A stretch of 64,000 bases of DNA from Pseudonocardia terrae. Its GTDB lineage: Bacteria; Actinomycetota; Actinomycetes; Mycobacteriales; Pseudonocardiaceae. The stretch's first letter is position 1. Each line of letters starts with the position of its first letter. Where the stretch lies: contig NZ_JAJTTE010000024.1 of assembly GCF_021343995.1 (NCBI RefSeq), positions 41,887 through 105,886 on the forward strand. The letters are read 5' to 3'. Below the pieces are notes generated by a model. It was given only the letters and a program-made list of their open reading frames with translations, was not told the origin of the DNA and searched no databases. Positions 25,765 through 33,347 of this stretch are shown here, in pieces. Position numbers and translations under genes: made by a program.

Positions 25765-26301
25765 ATGGAGGTCCTGGAGGAGCGGCAGCTCGGGCTCGTC
25801 GTTCTGCGGCCCGCGGGCGAGGTGCCGTTCGACGAGGCGGGCGACGAGCTGCTGCCGCCGCACTGGGCGGAGCTGTGGCCCAGCGGGCTCGCGCTGGCCG
25901 CGGAGCCCGTCCCGGCCGGGGCGCGGGTGCTGGAGATCGGTTGCGGCCTCGGGCTCCCCGCGCTCGCGGCGGCCCGCGCGGGTGCCGAGGTCACCGCGGT
26001 CGACCTGTCCCCCACCGCGATCGACCTGGTCCGCCGCTCGGCGGAGCGCAACGGGCTCGCGCTGACCGCGCGGGCCTCCTCGTGGACCGCGCTCCGCGGC
26101 GAGTGGGACCTCGTGCTCGCCGCGGACGTCCTCTACGGGCACCGCAACGTCGTCGAGCTGCGGGAGGTGCTCCCCCGGCTGGCGCCCGAGGTGTGGTTGA
26201 CCGACCCTGGTCGCCCGCTCACCCCTGAGCTGCTGGCGGACTGGGACGTGACGAGCACCCGCCGGGGCGAGGTCACCCTGCACCGGCTCCGGCGACGCTG
26301 A
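25765..26301 (+). CDS. Class I SAM-dependent methyltransferase
   Basis: The 178-residue protein has SAM motif I VLEIGCGLGLPALAAA (about 57-72), an acidic residue at the end of the next strand (EVTAVDLSP) and a motif-IV-like EWDLVLAADVLY. It resembles the lysine or nicotinamide N-methyltransferase-like group (EFM/METTL21 type) with HWAELWPSGLAL before motif I. Substrate unknown, possibly a protein. The end overlaps the convergent pyridoxamine-oxidase-like gene by 29 nt. Confidence 0.8.
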   Translation: MEVLEERQLGLVVLRPAGEVPFDEAGDELLPPHWAELWPSGLALAAEPVPAGARVLEIGCGLGLPALAAARAGAEVTAVDLSPTAIDLVRRSAERNGLALTARASSWTALRGEWDLVLAADVLYGHRNVVELREVLPRLAPEVWLTDPGRPLTPELLADWDVTSTRRGEVTLHRLRRR

Positions 26302-26803
26302 CCGGGTCCGGGGCGTACGCGACCATCCACGTCGGCTCGATCCGGTAGAAGATCACGTCGGTCCAGACGAAGGCGTCGGCCCCGTAGTGCCCCTTCAGGT
26401 ACTCCAGGGTCTCCGGCCACGCCGGGTCCTCGGGTCCCTCCTGCGGGTTGAGCGGCACGGCGTGGCCGTGCGTGAACACCCCGACCTCCTCGCCCCGCAT
26501 GTAGGCGACGCTCACGCCGGGCCGCGCCCTGAGATGGCGGGCCTTCGCCGCCGACGGGTCCGTGCCCACCACCCACCGGCCGTGCAGGAGGTGGCCGTCC
26601 ACCCCGCTGATCCGCGGCTCGCCACCGCGGGTCACGGTGGCGAGCGCCAGGGTGCACATGCCGGTGGCGACACGGACGAGCTGCTCCGCCGTCAGCGTCC
26701 GCTCGCCCGGGGCGATGATCGCCCGCAGGTGGCCGGTGGACCGGTTCAGGGAGGAGTCGAGGAGCTCCTGGAGGCGGCTGATCTCGTCACTGGTCTCGAA
26801 CAC
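26273..26803 (-). CDS. Pyridoxamine 5'-phosphate oxidase-like FMN/F420-binding protein
   Basis: This 176-residue protein has a split-barrel fold pattern (MCTLALATVTRGGEPRISGV, then RWVVGTDPSAAKARHL and GVSVAYMRGEEVGVFTHG). Actinobacterial members often bind F420 or FMN and act on varied substrates. A helical N-terminus of about 45 residues precedes the barrel. Start GTG at 26803. The tail overlaps the methyltransferase gene on the other strand. The cofactor cannot be decided from sequence alone. Confidence 0.7.
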   Translation of the reverse strand: MFETSDEISRLQELLDSSLNRSTGHLRAIIAPGERTLTAEQLVRVATGMCTLALATVTRGGEPRISGVDGHLLHGRWVVGTDPSAAKARHLRARPGVSVAYMRGEEVGVFTHGHAVPLNPQEGPEDPAWPETLEYLKGHYGADAFVWTDVIFYRIEPTWMVAYAPDPVSVAGAGAG

Positions 26804-26833
26804 CCCGCGAGTGGATCGCGAAACGGTGACAGC

Positions 26834-28423
26834 TCACGTCAGCATTTCCCGGATCTTGAACTTCTGGATCTTGCCACTGGCGGTACGGGGCAGGGCGTCG
26901 ACGACCTCGAGGCGCTCGGGCCAGTACGGCCTGGCCATACCCGCCTGCTCGAGGTGGGTGCGCATGTCCTCCAGCGTGAAGCTGGCGCCGTCGGCCAGGG
27001 TGACGACCGCGCACGCCCGCTCCTGCAGCCGGGGGTCCGGCACGCCGACCACGGCCACCGCGGTGACCGCCGGGTGCTCGTAGAGGACGTTCTCGACGTC
27101 GGCGACCGGGATGTTCTCCCCACCCCGGATGATCACGTCCTTCGACCGCCCGGTGATGTTGAGGTAGCCGTCCGCGTCGATGGTCGCGAGGTCGCCCGTG
27201 TCGAACCACTCGCCGTCGAACGACGCCGCGGTCAGCTCCGGCCGCTCCCGGTACCCCACGAACAGGAACGGCCCCGTGACCTGCAGCCGCCCCTCGGTCC
27301 CGGCCGGGAGCGGAGCACCCTCGGCCGAGACGACCCTGATCCGCATCCCCGGCCACGGGTAGCCGTCCGTGTCGATCAGCTTCTCGTCGGGATCGCCGGG
27401 GATCCCCAGGGTGACCAGCCCGTTCTCGCTCTGGCCCCAGCCGCCGAGCACGACCGTCCCGGGCAGCAGCCGGCGCGCCCGCCGGACGATCGCCCGCGGG
27501 ATCGGCGCCCCCATGCAGCAGAACCGCACGAGCGACGACGTGTCGTGCGCAGCCAGGTTCGGTGCGGCCAGGGTGTCGTGCAGGAAGGGTGTGGCGGCCG
27601 AGGTGTAGGTGATCCCGTGCTCCTCGACGAGCTCGACGAACCGCGACGGGTCCCAGACGTCCTGCAGCACCCCGGTCGCGCCGTTCTGCACCGGCAGCCG
27701 CGCGCCGTAGAGGAACCCGGTGAGGTGCGCGAGCGTCGACGCCATGTGGATCACGCTGTCGGCGGTGATCCCGAGCCGCTCGGGCAGCGGGTCGTTGGCG
27801 GCGACGACGGTGTTGTGGGTGTGCATCACGCCCTTGGGCTCGCCGGTGGTCCCCGAGGTGAAGATCAGCAGCGTGACGTCGTCGGGGTCCGGCCGCAGCG
27901 CGGCGAGCGAGGCGGGGTCGCGGCGCTCCTCCCACGGCGTGGCCATGAAGTCCGTCCACGAGTCCGCGCCCACGACCAGCACGTGTTCCAGTGCCGGCCA
28001 GTCCGGGCGGAGCTTCTCGACCAGCCCCGCGTGGTCGAACCCGCGGAAGGTCTGCGGCACCACCATGACCTTGGCCCGGGCGAGCCCGACCATGAAGCCG
28101 AGCTCGCGCTCCCGGTAGATCGGGATCAGCGGGTTGCTGACCGCGCCGATCCGGGTGGCCGCGTAGTGCAGCACGATCCACTCGATCCAGTTCGGCAGCT
28201 GGAAGGACACGACGTCGCCCGGCCCGACGCCCAGCTCGAGCAGCCCCAGCGCGCACCGGTCCACCTCCGCCCGCAGCTCGCCGTAGGTGATCGAGCGCCG
28301 CGGGTCGACGAACGCGGTCTTGTCCGGGGTCGCCGTCGCGACGTCGTCGAGGAAGTCGGTGATCACGCGGTCCCGCCAGTACGTGCGGTCGCGGCCTGCG
28401 GTGAGGGTCGGGTCGAGCACCAT
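26834..28423 (-). CDS. aliA: Acyl-CoA ligase, probably cyclohexanecarboxylate-CoA ligase
   Basis: This 529-residue adenylate-forming enzyme has the ATP/AMP motif LLIFTSGTTGEPKGV (about 191-205), the motif GGWGQSENG near 345, the hinge DTGDLATIDADGYL near 430 and the C-terminal lysine in PRTASGKIQKFKIRE. Its place at the end of a badI-aliB-badH-aliA gene run points to activation of an alicyclic acid to its CoA ester. By itself the sequence shows only an acyl-CoA synthetase; the substrate is inferred from badH and badI. ATG at 28423. Confidence 0.78.
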   Translation of the reverse strand: MVLDPTLTAGRDRTYWRDRVITDFLDDVATATPDKTAFVDPRRSITYGELRAEVDRCALGLLELGVGPGDVVSFQLPNWIEWIVLHYAATRIGAVSNPLIPIYRERELGFMVGLARAKVMVVPQTFRGFDHAGLVEKLRPDWPALEHVLVVGADSWTDFMATPWEERRDPASLAALRPDPDDVTLLIFTSGTTGEPKGVMHTHNTVVAANDPLPERLGITADSVIHMASTLAHLTGFLYGARLPVQNGATGVLQDVWDPSRFVELVEEHGITYTSAATPFLHDTLAAPNLAAHDTSSLVRFCCMGAPIPRAIVRRARRLLPGTVVLGGWGQSENGLVTLGIPGDPDEKLIDTDGYPWPGMRIRVVSAEGAPLPAGTEGRLQVTGPFLFVGYRERPELTAASFDGEWFDTGDLATIDADGYLNITGRSKDVIIRGGENIPVADVENVLYEHPAVTAVAVVGVPDPRLQERACAVVTLADGASFTLEDMRTHLEQAGMARPYWPERLEVVDALPRTASGKIQKFKIREMLT

Positions 28424-28467
28424 GCGGACGTCCTTGTCTCGAGATGGGGCTGTGCGCGCGGACGACC

Positions 28468-29196
28468 TCAGCTCATGGTCAGCCCGCCGCTGACGCTGAG
28501 GGTCTGGCCGGTGATGTAGGCGGCGTCGGGAGAGGCGAAGAACGCGACGGCGCCGGCGAGGTCGGTCGGCTGGGCGAGCCGGCGGAACGGGATCGACCGG
28601 ATCAGCGCCTCGCGCAGCTTCGGGTTGTCGCCGCCCATCGACGCGAACAGGGCCGTGTCGGTCGGCCCGGGGCACACGACGTTGGCGTTGATCCCGTGCC
28701 GGGCGTGCTCGCGGGCGATCGTCTTGGTGAAGGCGATGATGCCGCCCTTGGCCGCGGAGTACACCGCCTCGCCGGACGAGCCGACCCGCCCGGCGTCGGA
28801 CGCCAGGTTGACCAGCGTGCCCCCGCCCTGCTCGACCATCACCGGCAGCACGGCCTTGCAGGTGTGCAGGACGCCGTAGAGGTTGATCCGGATGACGGTG
28901 TCCCAGTCGGCCGGGTCGGAGTCGACGAAGGGGCTCGCCTTGTCCCAGCCGGCGTTGTTGACCAGCACGTCGACCCGGCCGAAGCGGCTGCGGACCTGCT
29001 CGACCATCGCGTTCACCGACTCGCGGTCGGTCACGTCGGTGCGGATCCCGGCCCCGCCGACGGCCTCGCCGGTCTCCTTCGCGGTGGCCTCGTCGACGTC
29101 GGTCGCGACGACCGTGACGCCGTCGGCGGCCAGCCGCTCGGCGATGGCCCGGCCGATGCCGCGGCCGGCCCCGGTCACGATGGCGATCCTGGACAT
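28468..29196 (-). CDS. badH: 2-hydroxycyclohexanecarboxyl-CoA dehydrogenase (SDR)
   Basis: The 242-residue short-chain dehydrogenase has NAD motif TGAGRGIG (8-15) and catalytic Ser133, Tyr146 and Lys150. It carries the distinctive BadH segments NNAGWD (80-85), DAGRVGSSGEAVYSAAKGG and HARHGINANVVCPGPTDTAL, and ends with ITGQTLSVSGGLTMS, very like Rhodopseudomonas BadH. The reaction would oxidise 2-hydroxy- to 2-oxo-cyclohexanecarboxyl-CoA. It lies between aliA (44 nt) and aliB (10 nt) on the same strand. Confidence 0.85.
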   Translation of the reverse strand: MSRIAIVTGAGRGIGRAIAERLAADGVTVVATDVDEATAKETGEAVGGAGIRTDVTDRESVNAMVEQVRSRFGRVDVLVNNAGWDKASPFVDSDPADWDTVIRINLYGVLHTCKAVLPVMVEQGGGTLVNLASDAGRVGSSGEAVYSAAKGGIIAFTKTIAREHARHGINANVVCPGPTDTALFASMGGDNPKLREALIRSIPFRRLAQPTDLAGAVAFFASPDAAYITGQTLSVSGGLTMS

Positions 29197-29206
29197 GTCC
29201 GTCTCC

Positions 29207-30343
29207 TCACGGGGCGAGCTCGCGGCCGACCCGTTGCCGGGCGATCACGAGCTTCATGATCTGGGCGGTGCCGTCGCCGATCTGCAGGCCGAGCACGTCG
29301 TTCATGCGCTGCGCGATCGGCAGGTCGGTGCGGTAGCCGTACTGGCCGTGCAGCAGCAGGCACCGGGTGATGGCGTCGTGGGCGACCTTCGGCGCCCACC
29401 ACTTGCACTTCGCGGCCTCCGCGGTGTGCGGGAGGTCGTGGTCCTTGAGCCACAGGGTCCGCAGGCAGAGCAGCCGGGCGGCGTCGAGCACGGTCTCGGC
29501 CTCGGCGAGCGGGAACGCGACCCCCTGGTTCGTCGACAGTGGCCGGTCGAACGCCTCGCGCTGCGTCACGTACTCCCACGTCTCGTCGACCGTCTGCGCC
29601 GCACTGCCGAGGACCTGCAGGCCGATCAGCGCACGGCTGAAGTCGAAGCCCCGCATGACCTGCGAGAACCCGCCGCCCTCGACGCCGATCAGGTGGTCGC
29701 CGGGGATCCGGACGCCGTCGAGGTGCGCCGCACCCCGCCCGACCGCGGCCGTGCCCAGGTCCGGGTACGGCTCGCGGGTCACGCCGGGCAGGTCCAGCGG
29801 CACGAGGAAGGCACTGATGTCGCGGCCGCGCTCCTGCGACGGCCCGGTCCGGGCGAAGACGACCACCGCCGCCGCGTCGGTGGCGAAGGACAGGGACTTG
29901 ACGCCGTCGAGCACCCAGTCCGGCCCGTCGCGCCGGGCGGTCAGCCGCGGCATCCCGGCGTCGGAACCCGCGTGGGGTTCGGTCAGCCCGATGCCCACGA
30001 CGTCGGATCCCGAGCAGATCCGCGGCACCCACTCGGCCGCCAGGGCCGGGGCGTTGCCCGCCAGGATCTGCCCGACGAGCGAACCCACCACCTGCAGGTA
30101 GCAGACGCAGACGTCGCCGCGCCCGATCTCCTCGACGATCAGCCCGGTGGTCACCCGGTCCGTCCCGCGCCCGCCGAGCTCGACGGGGAGCTCCGAGCCG
30201 ATCAGGCCCGCGGCACCGATCTCCTTGCGCAGCCCGGGCTCGATCCGGGTCCGCCCCGAGTAGGTCGGGAGCAGCGAGTCCCGGGCGATCGCCCGGGCCG
30301 CCGAGCGGAAGGACTCCTGCTCCACGCTGAGCGAGAAGTCCAT
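29207..30343 (-). CDS. aliB: Acyl-CoA dehydrogenase, probably cyclohexanecarboxyl-CoA dehydrogenase
   Basis: The 378-residue flavoprotein has the acyl-CoA dehydrogenase landmarks: GIGLTEPHAGSDAGMPRLTA (FAD/substrate loop), FDRPLSTNQGVAFPLAEAET and C-terminal LLLHGQYGYRTDLPIAQRMN and QIGDGTAQIMKLVIAR. Context with badH and badI suggests it introduces the ring double bond of cyclohexanecarboxyl-CoA. It starts 2 nt after the badI stop. Electrons would pass to electron-transfer flavoprotein, not encoded here. Confidence 0.82.
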   Translation of the reverse strand: MDFSLSVEQESFRSAARAIARDSLLPTYSGRTRIEPGLRKEIGAAGLIGSELPVELGGRGTDRVTTGLIVEEIGRGDVCVCYLQVVGSLVGQILAGNAPALAAEWVPRICSGSDVVGIGLTEPHAGSDAGMPRLTARRDGPDWVLDGVKSLSFATDAAAVVVFARTGPSQERGRDISAFLVPLDLPGVTREPYPDLGTAAVGRGAAHLDGVRIPGDHLIGVEGGGFSQVMRGFDFSRALIGLQVLGSAAQTVDETWEYVTQREAFDRPLSTNQGVAFPLAEAETVLDAARLLCLRTLWLKDHDLPHTAEAAKCKWWAPKVAHDAITRCLLLHGQYGYRTDLPIAQRMNDVLGLQIGDGTAQIMKLVIARQRVGRELAP

Positions 30344-30345
30344 GG

Positions 30346-31137
30346 TCAGTGTGCCTGGTAGTACTTCGCGAACTCCGGTGGCCTCTTCTCGGCGAACGCG
30401 CGGGCGCCCTCCATCCCCTCGTCCGACACCGCGAACAGGTCGAGCGCGGACATGGCCACGTTGGACAGCCCGGCCTGGTGGTCGGTGTCGGCGTTGAACG
30501 AGTGCTTGAGCACCCGGATCGCGGTGGGGCTCTTGCCCGCGACCTCGGCGGCCCAGGCCTTGGCCTCGTCGAGCAGCTCCGCAGCCGGGACGACCTTGTT
30601 CACCAGCCCCATGTCCAGGGCCTCCTGCGCCGAGTACTGCCGGCACCAGAACCAGATCTCGCGGGCCTTCTTCTCCCCCACGACGCGGGCCAGGTACGCG
30701 GAGCCGAAGCCGGCGTCGAACGAGCCGACCTTGGGCCCGGACTGGCCGAAGCGGGCGGTGTCCGCCGCGATCGTCACGTCGCACAGGACGTGCAGGACGT
30801 GCCCGCCGCCGATCGCGAGCCCGTTGACGGCGGCGATCACCGGCTTGGGGATGTCCCGCAGCAGCTTGTGCAGGTAGCCGATCTCGAACATGCCGCTCTC
30901 GGTCGGCCCGTAGTCGCCGGTCTCGGCCCGCTGCTTGACGTCCCCACCGGTGCAGAACGCCTTGTCGCCGGCACCGGTCAGGACGACCGCCCGGACGTCG
31001 TGGTCCGCCCAGGCGGTGCGGAGGGCCTTGATCAGCTCCTCGACCGTCCTCGCGCGGAACGCGTTGTACCGGGCCGGGCGGTTCAGCGTGATCACGGCGG
31101 TGGTGCCGTCGATCTCGTAGACGATGTCTTCGTACAT
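30346..31137 (-). CDS. badI: 2-ketocyclohexanecarboxyl-CoA hydrolase (ring-opening crotonase)
   Basis: This 263-residue crotonase-fold enzyme resembles BadI closely. Landmarks are FEDIVYEI-like MYEDIVYEI, KAFCTGGDVKQR (oxyanion loop), AVNGLAIGGGHVLHVLCDVT, FGQSGPKVGSFDAGFGSAYL, RVVGEKKAREIWFWCRQYSA and LKHSFNADTDHQAG, with terminal EFAKYYQ. BadI cleaves the ring of the 2-oxo acid to pimeloyl-CoA; the MenB-like GSFDAG aspartate and the C-terminal Tyr are the residues expected for catalysis. First gene of the operon, divergent from a TetR gene. The upstream region holds a 16-bp palindrome. Confidence 0.87.
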   Translation of the reverse strand: MYEDIVYEIDGTTAVITLNRPARYNAFRARTVEELIKALRTAWADHDVRAVVLTGAGDKAFCTGGDVKQRAETGDYGPTESGMFEIGYLHKLLRDIPKPVIAAVNGLAIGGGHVLHVLCDVTIAADTARFGQSGPKVGSFDAGFGSAYLARVVGEKKAREIWFWCRQYSAQEALDMGLVNKVVPAAELLDEAKAWAAEVAGKSPTAIRVLKHSFNADTDHQAGLSNVAMSALDLFAVSDEGMEGARAFAEKRPPEFAKYYQAH

Positions 31138-31174
31138 TCCGACTCCTTCGTCGTCCTGACCACCGTGACAAACT

Positions 31175-31190
31175 TTGACTCTTGGGTCAA
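31175..31190. promoter_or_regulatory. Candidate TetR operator between badI and its regulator
   Basis: TTGACTCTTGGGTCAA is an inverted repeat with seven of eight positions able to pair except the centre and one mismatch. It lies 38 nt before badI and 11 nt before the regulator start. A second GAGTCAA follows at 31203-31209 at the beginning of the TetR gene. The location allows autorepression and control of the ring-cleavage operon. Confidence 0.5.
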
Positions 31191-31200
31191 GATGTGAATC

Positions 31201-31797
31201 GTGAGTCAACGGGTGGCGCGCAAGCGCGGGGAACGGGTGCGGGCGATCCTCACGACCGCCGCCGAGCTCTTCGGCGAACGCGGCTACGGAGGAGTGAGCC
31301 TGGAGGACGTGGCCGACCGGCTCGACGTCACGAAGGGCTCGCTCTACTACTACTTCGCGAGCAAGGACGAGCTGGTCACGGCCGCGATCGAGACGCTGGG
31401 CACGGACTGGACGGACCGGCTGGAGGCCCTGCCCGTCGCCGGCACGCCGACCGAGCGGCTGCGGGCGCTGCTGCGCGAGCACATCCGGATCGCCGTCCGC
31501 GAGTACCCGGCCGCGCTGCGGCTGTTCCTGGTCCCGGACGACTGGCCGGAGGAGCAGCGGGCGCGGATCAAGGCCCTGCGGCGCCGGCACGACGCGGTGT
31601 TCCGGGCCGTGGTCGAGGAGGGTCTGCGCAGCGGTGAGTTCACCGTGGTCGCCGTGGACCCGACGCTGCAGGCGCTGCACGCCGCGATGTCGCAGGCACC
31701 GGTGTGGGTGCGGGACGACCGCGGGATCGACGGGCTCGCCGACACGCTGATGATGCTGGTGGGAGTGGGCCCGGTCAGCCGGGGAAGTGGGGCATGA
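31201..31797 (+). CDS. TetR family transcriptional regulator of the ali/bad operon
   Basis: The 198-residue TetR protein has the HTH in ILTTAAELFGERGYGGVSLE through VTKGSLYYYFASKDELV, followed by a helical ligand domain. GTG at 31201. It is divergent from badI, so it likely senses a CoA ester of the pathway; this is inference, and the Rhodopseudomonas system uses a MarR protein (BadR). Its stop region overlaps the convergent dynamin-like gene by 23 nt. Confidence 0.85.
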   Translation: MSQRVARKRGERVRAILTTAAELFGERGYGGVSLEDVADRLDVTKGSLYYYFASKDELVTAAIETLGTDWTDRLEALPVAGTPTERLRALLREHIRIAVREYPAALRLFLVPDDWPEEQRARIKALRRRHDAVFRAVVEEGLRSGEFTVVAVDPTLQALHAAMSQAPVWVRDDRGIDGLADTLMMLVGVGPVSRGSGA

Positions 31798-32932
31798 GGG
31801 TGCCGGCGCGGCGGCGCAGGCCGTCGATCGTCGCGATGTCGTCGTCGATGTCGGTGAGGTCCGCGGCCAGCTTCTCCAGCCCCTCGACGGCCGACAACGC
31901 GGAACCGAGGCGGGCGTCCAGCTCGTCGTCGCGGCGGGTCAGTGCGGCCGTGACGGCCCGCCGCAGCTCGCCGTTGGCCGAGCGCGCGGCGTCGCGGGCC
32001 TGCTTGCCGACGGTCAGCTGGAACTCGTCGACCATGGTCCGGGCCGCGGTGCGCAGCTCGCCCCGGCGCCGGTCGAGGCCGCGCTTGCGCTCGCCGCTCA
32101 GGGCAGCGCCGCCCAGGCCGACCGCCCCCAGGAACGCCGCCGTGACCAGCATCCACACCGGCACGGCGAGCCCGAGGAACCGGGTGAGCACGAAGGCCAT
32201 CATCACCCCGCCGTACGACGGCATGACCACGGTGAGCAGGCGGGCCGGGACCGGGGTCCGGCCCGCGTCGCCCGCCGGCGGCTCGTCGATCAGGGCGACG
32301 GTCTCGGCGCCCGGCGGGATCGGGATCCGCGGCATCGGCAGCCGTTCCGTCAGCTCGGTGCCCTCCGTCAGCCGGTCGGCGACGACCCGGACGCCGTAGT
32401 CCAGCTCCACCCGGAGCCGGTCCGCCTCGGCGGCGAGCCGGTCCCGGAACCGCTGCACGATCGCCGCCCGCTCCTTGCCCGGGTCGTGCTCACCGATGTC
32501 GCGCTCGGTGTCCGCCAGTACCGCGCGGGTGCGGGTCCGCAGGGAGAACTCGACGTCGGAGCTCAGGCCCGCGAAGCCGTCGCCCAGGATCTGCGACCAC
32601 TCCCGGGACACCGCCCGCAGCCGCGACGAGCGCTTGCGCAGCGCGCTCAGCTCCGCGCGGAGCCGGGCGCCGCGGGCGGGGTCGGCCAGTGCGGCGCGCC
32701 GGTAGCGCAGGTCGGAGCGCAGCGAGTCGAGCGCCCGGGTCAGCTCCTGCGAGGCGGTGCGCATCGCGGCGACCCGGCGACCCGCCGTCGTCGCGCCCGT
32801 CAGGTCGTCGCGGGCGGCGCGCAGCCGGCGCGCCAGGTCCTCGCGGTCGTTGGCCTGCGCGCCGGCCAGGGTGGTGCCGAGCAGGTCGAGGGCCTCGTCG
32901 ACCGGGTTGCGGACAGGTTCCGGCGTGGCCAC
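31775..32932 (-). CDS. Dynamin-like membrane protein lacking the GTPase domain
   Basis: The 385-residue protein matches, from memory of actinobacterial dynamin-like GTPases, the parts around the G domain but not the domain itself. Residues 1-45 are the usual first helix (VDEALDLLGTTLAGAQANDR). In the normal protein the P-loop (often EFKQGKSSLVNAL) follows, but here the stalk comes directly: KRSSRLRAVSREWSQILGDG, then FAGLSSDVEFSLRTRTRAVL. The membrane paddle follows with the SYGG motif (about 240) and two hydrophobic helices, then QLTVGKQARDAARSANGEL. No P-loop, switch or NKxD motif exists anywhere. It starts 19 nt after the His-rich gene on the same strand, so the two form an operon. A role as partner of a true dynamin encoded elsewhere is possible. 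Confidence 0.72.
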   Translation of the reverse strand: MATPEPVRNPVDEALDLLGTTLAGAQANDREDLARRLRAARDDLTGATTAGRRVAAMRTASQELTRALDSLRSDLRYRRAALADPARGARLRAELSALRKRSSRLRAVSREWSQILGDGFAGLSSDVEFSLRTRTRAVLADTERDIGEHDPGKERAAIVQRFRDRLAAEADRLRVELDYGVRVVADRLTEGTELTERLPMPRIPIPPGAETVALIDEPPAGDAGRTPVPARLLTVVMPSYGGVMMAFVLTRFLGLAVPVWMLVTAAFLGAVGLGGAALSGERKRGLDRRRGELRTAARTMVDEFQLTVGKQARDAARSANGELRRAVTAALTRRDDELDARLGSALSAVEGLEKLAADLTDIDDDIATIDGLRRRAGTLMPHFPG

Positions 32933-32951
32933 GACCGGCTCGGCGACCGGG

Positions 32952-33227
32952 TCAGTGGATCACGGGGCCGCTGTCGTCGTGGCCGGAGTGCTCGTGGTGC
33001 TGGTGCCCGTGCTCCTCGTGGTCGTCGCGCGTCCAGTCGTGGTCGTCGTGCTTCCAGTCGTGGTCGTCGTGCTTCCAGTCGTCGTCCCGGTGCTTCCAGT
33101 CATCGCCGTGGTGCTCGTGCTCGTCGTGGTGCTCGTGCCCGTGGTGGTCGTCGTGGTGCTCGTGCTCGTCGTGGTGGTGCTTGTCGCCGTGGTGGTCCTG
33201 CTGGTGCGAGCTCTTGAAGTCCGGCAT
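32952..33227 (-). CDS. Histidine/aspartate-rich metal-binding small protein
   Basis: The 91-residue protein MPDFKSSHQQ... contains about 30 histidines and nearly as many acidic residues. The middle repeats the unit DDHDWKH (three copies with small changes) after an HEHHDDHHGHEHHDEHEHH stretch. GGAGG lies 7 nt before the ATG at 33227, so the gene has a good translation start. Such composition binds Ni, Zn, Co or Cu in known His-rich storage or chaperone proteins; which metal is unknown. No signal peptide is seen, so it is cytoplasmic. The opposite strand of this repeat reads as Val/Leu-rich frames, which are shadows. Confidence 0.72.
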   Translation of the reverse strand: MPDFKSSHQQDHHGDKHHHDEHEHHDDHHGHEHHDEHEHHGDDWKHRDDDWKHDDHDWKHDDHDWTRDDHEEHGHQHHEHSGHDDSGPVIH

Positions 33228-33347
33228 GTCCGGCCTCCGTCCTCGGTGGTCGCGGCCGGGTGCTCCCGGCCGTCGGTATGACCGTGACCACACGGTCGGT
33301 GATACGCCGCCCGTCGTTACCGGGTTCCGCCCCGCGGCGCAGCGGGG

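Noticed and set aside
32757..33281. A plus-strand Val/Leu-rich frame opposite the His-rich gene
   Set aside because: Runs of VVVVLPVVVVVLP are the reverse reading of His/Asp codons (CAC/GAC) and need no protein explanation.
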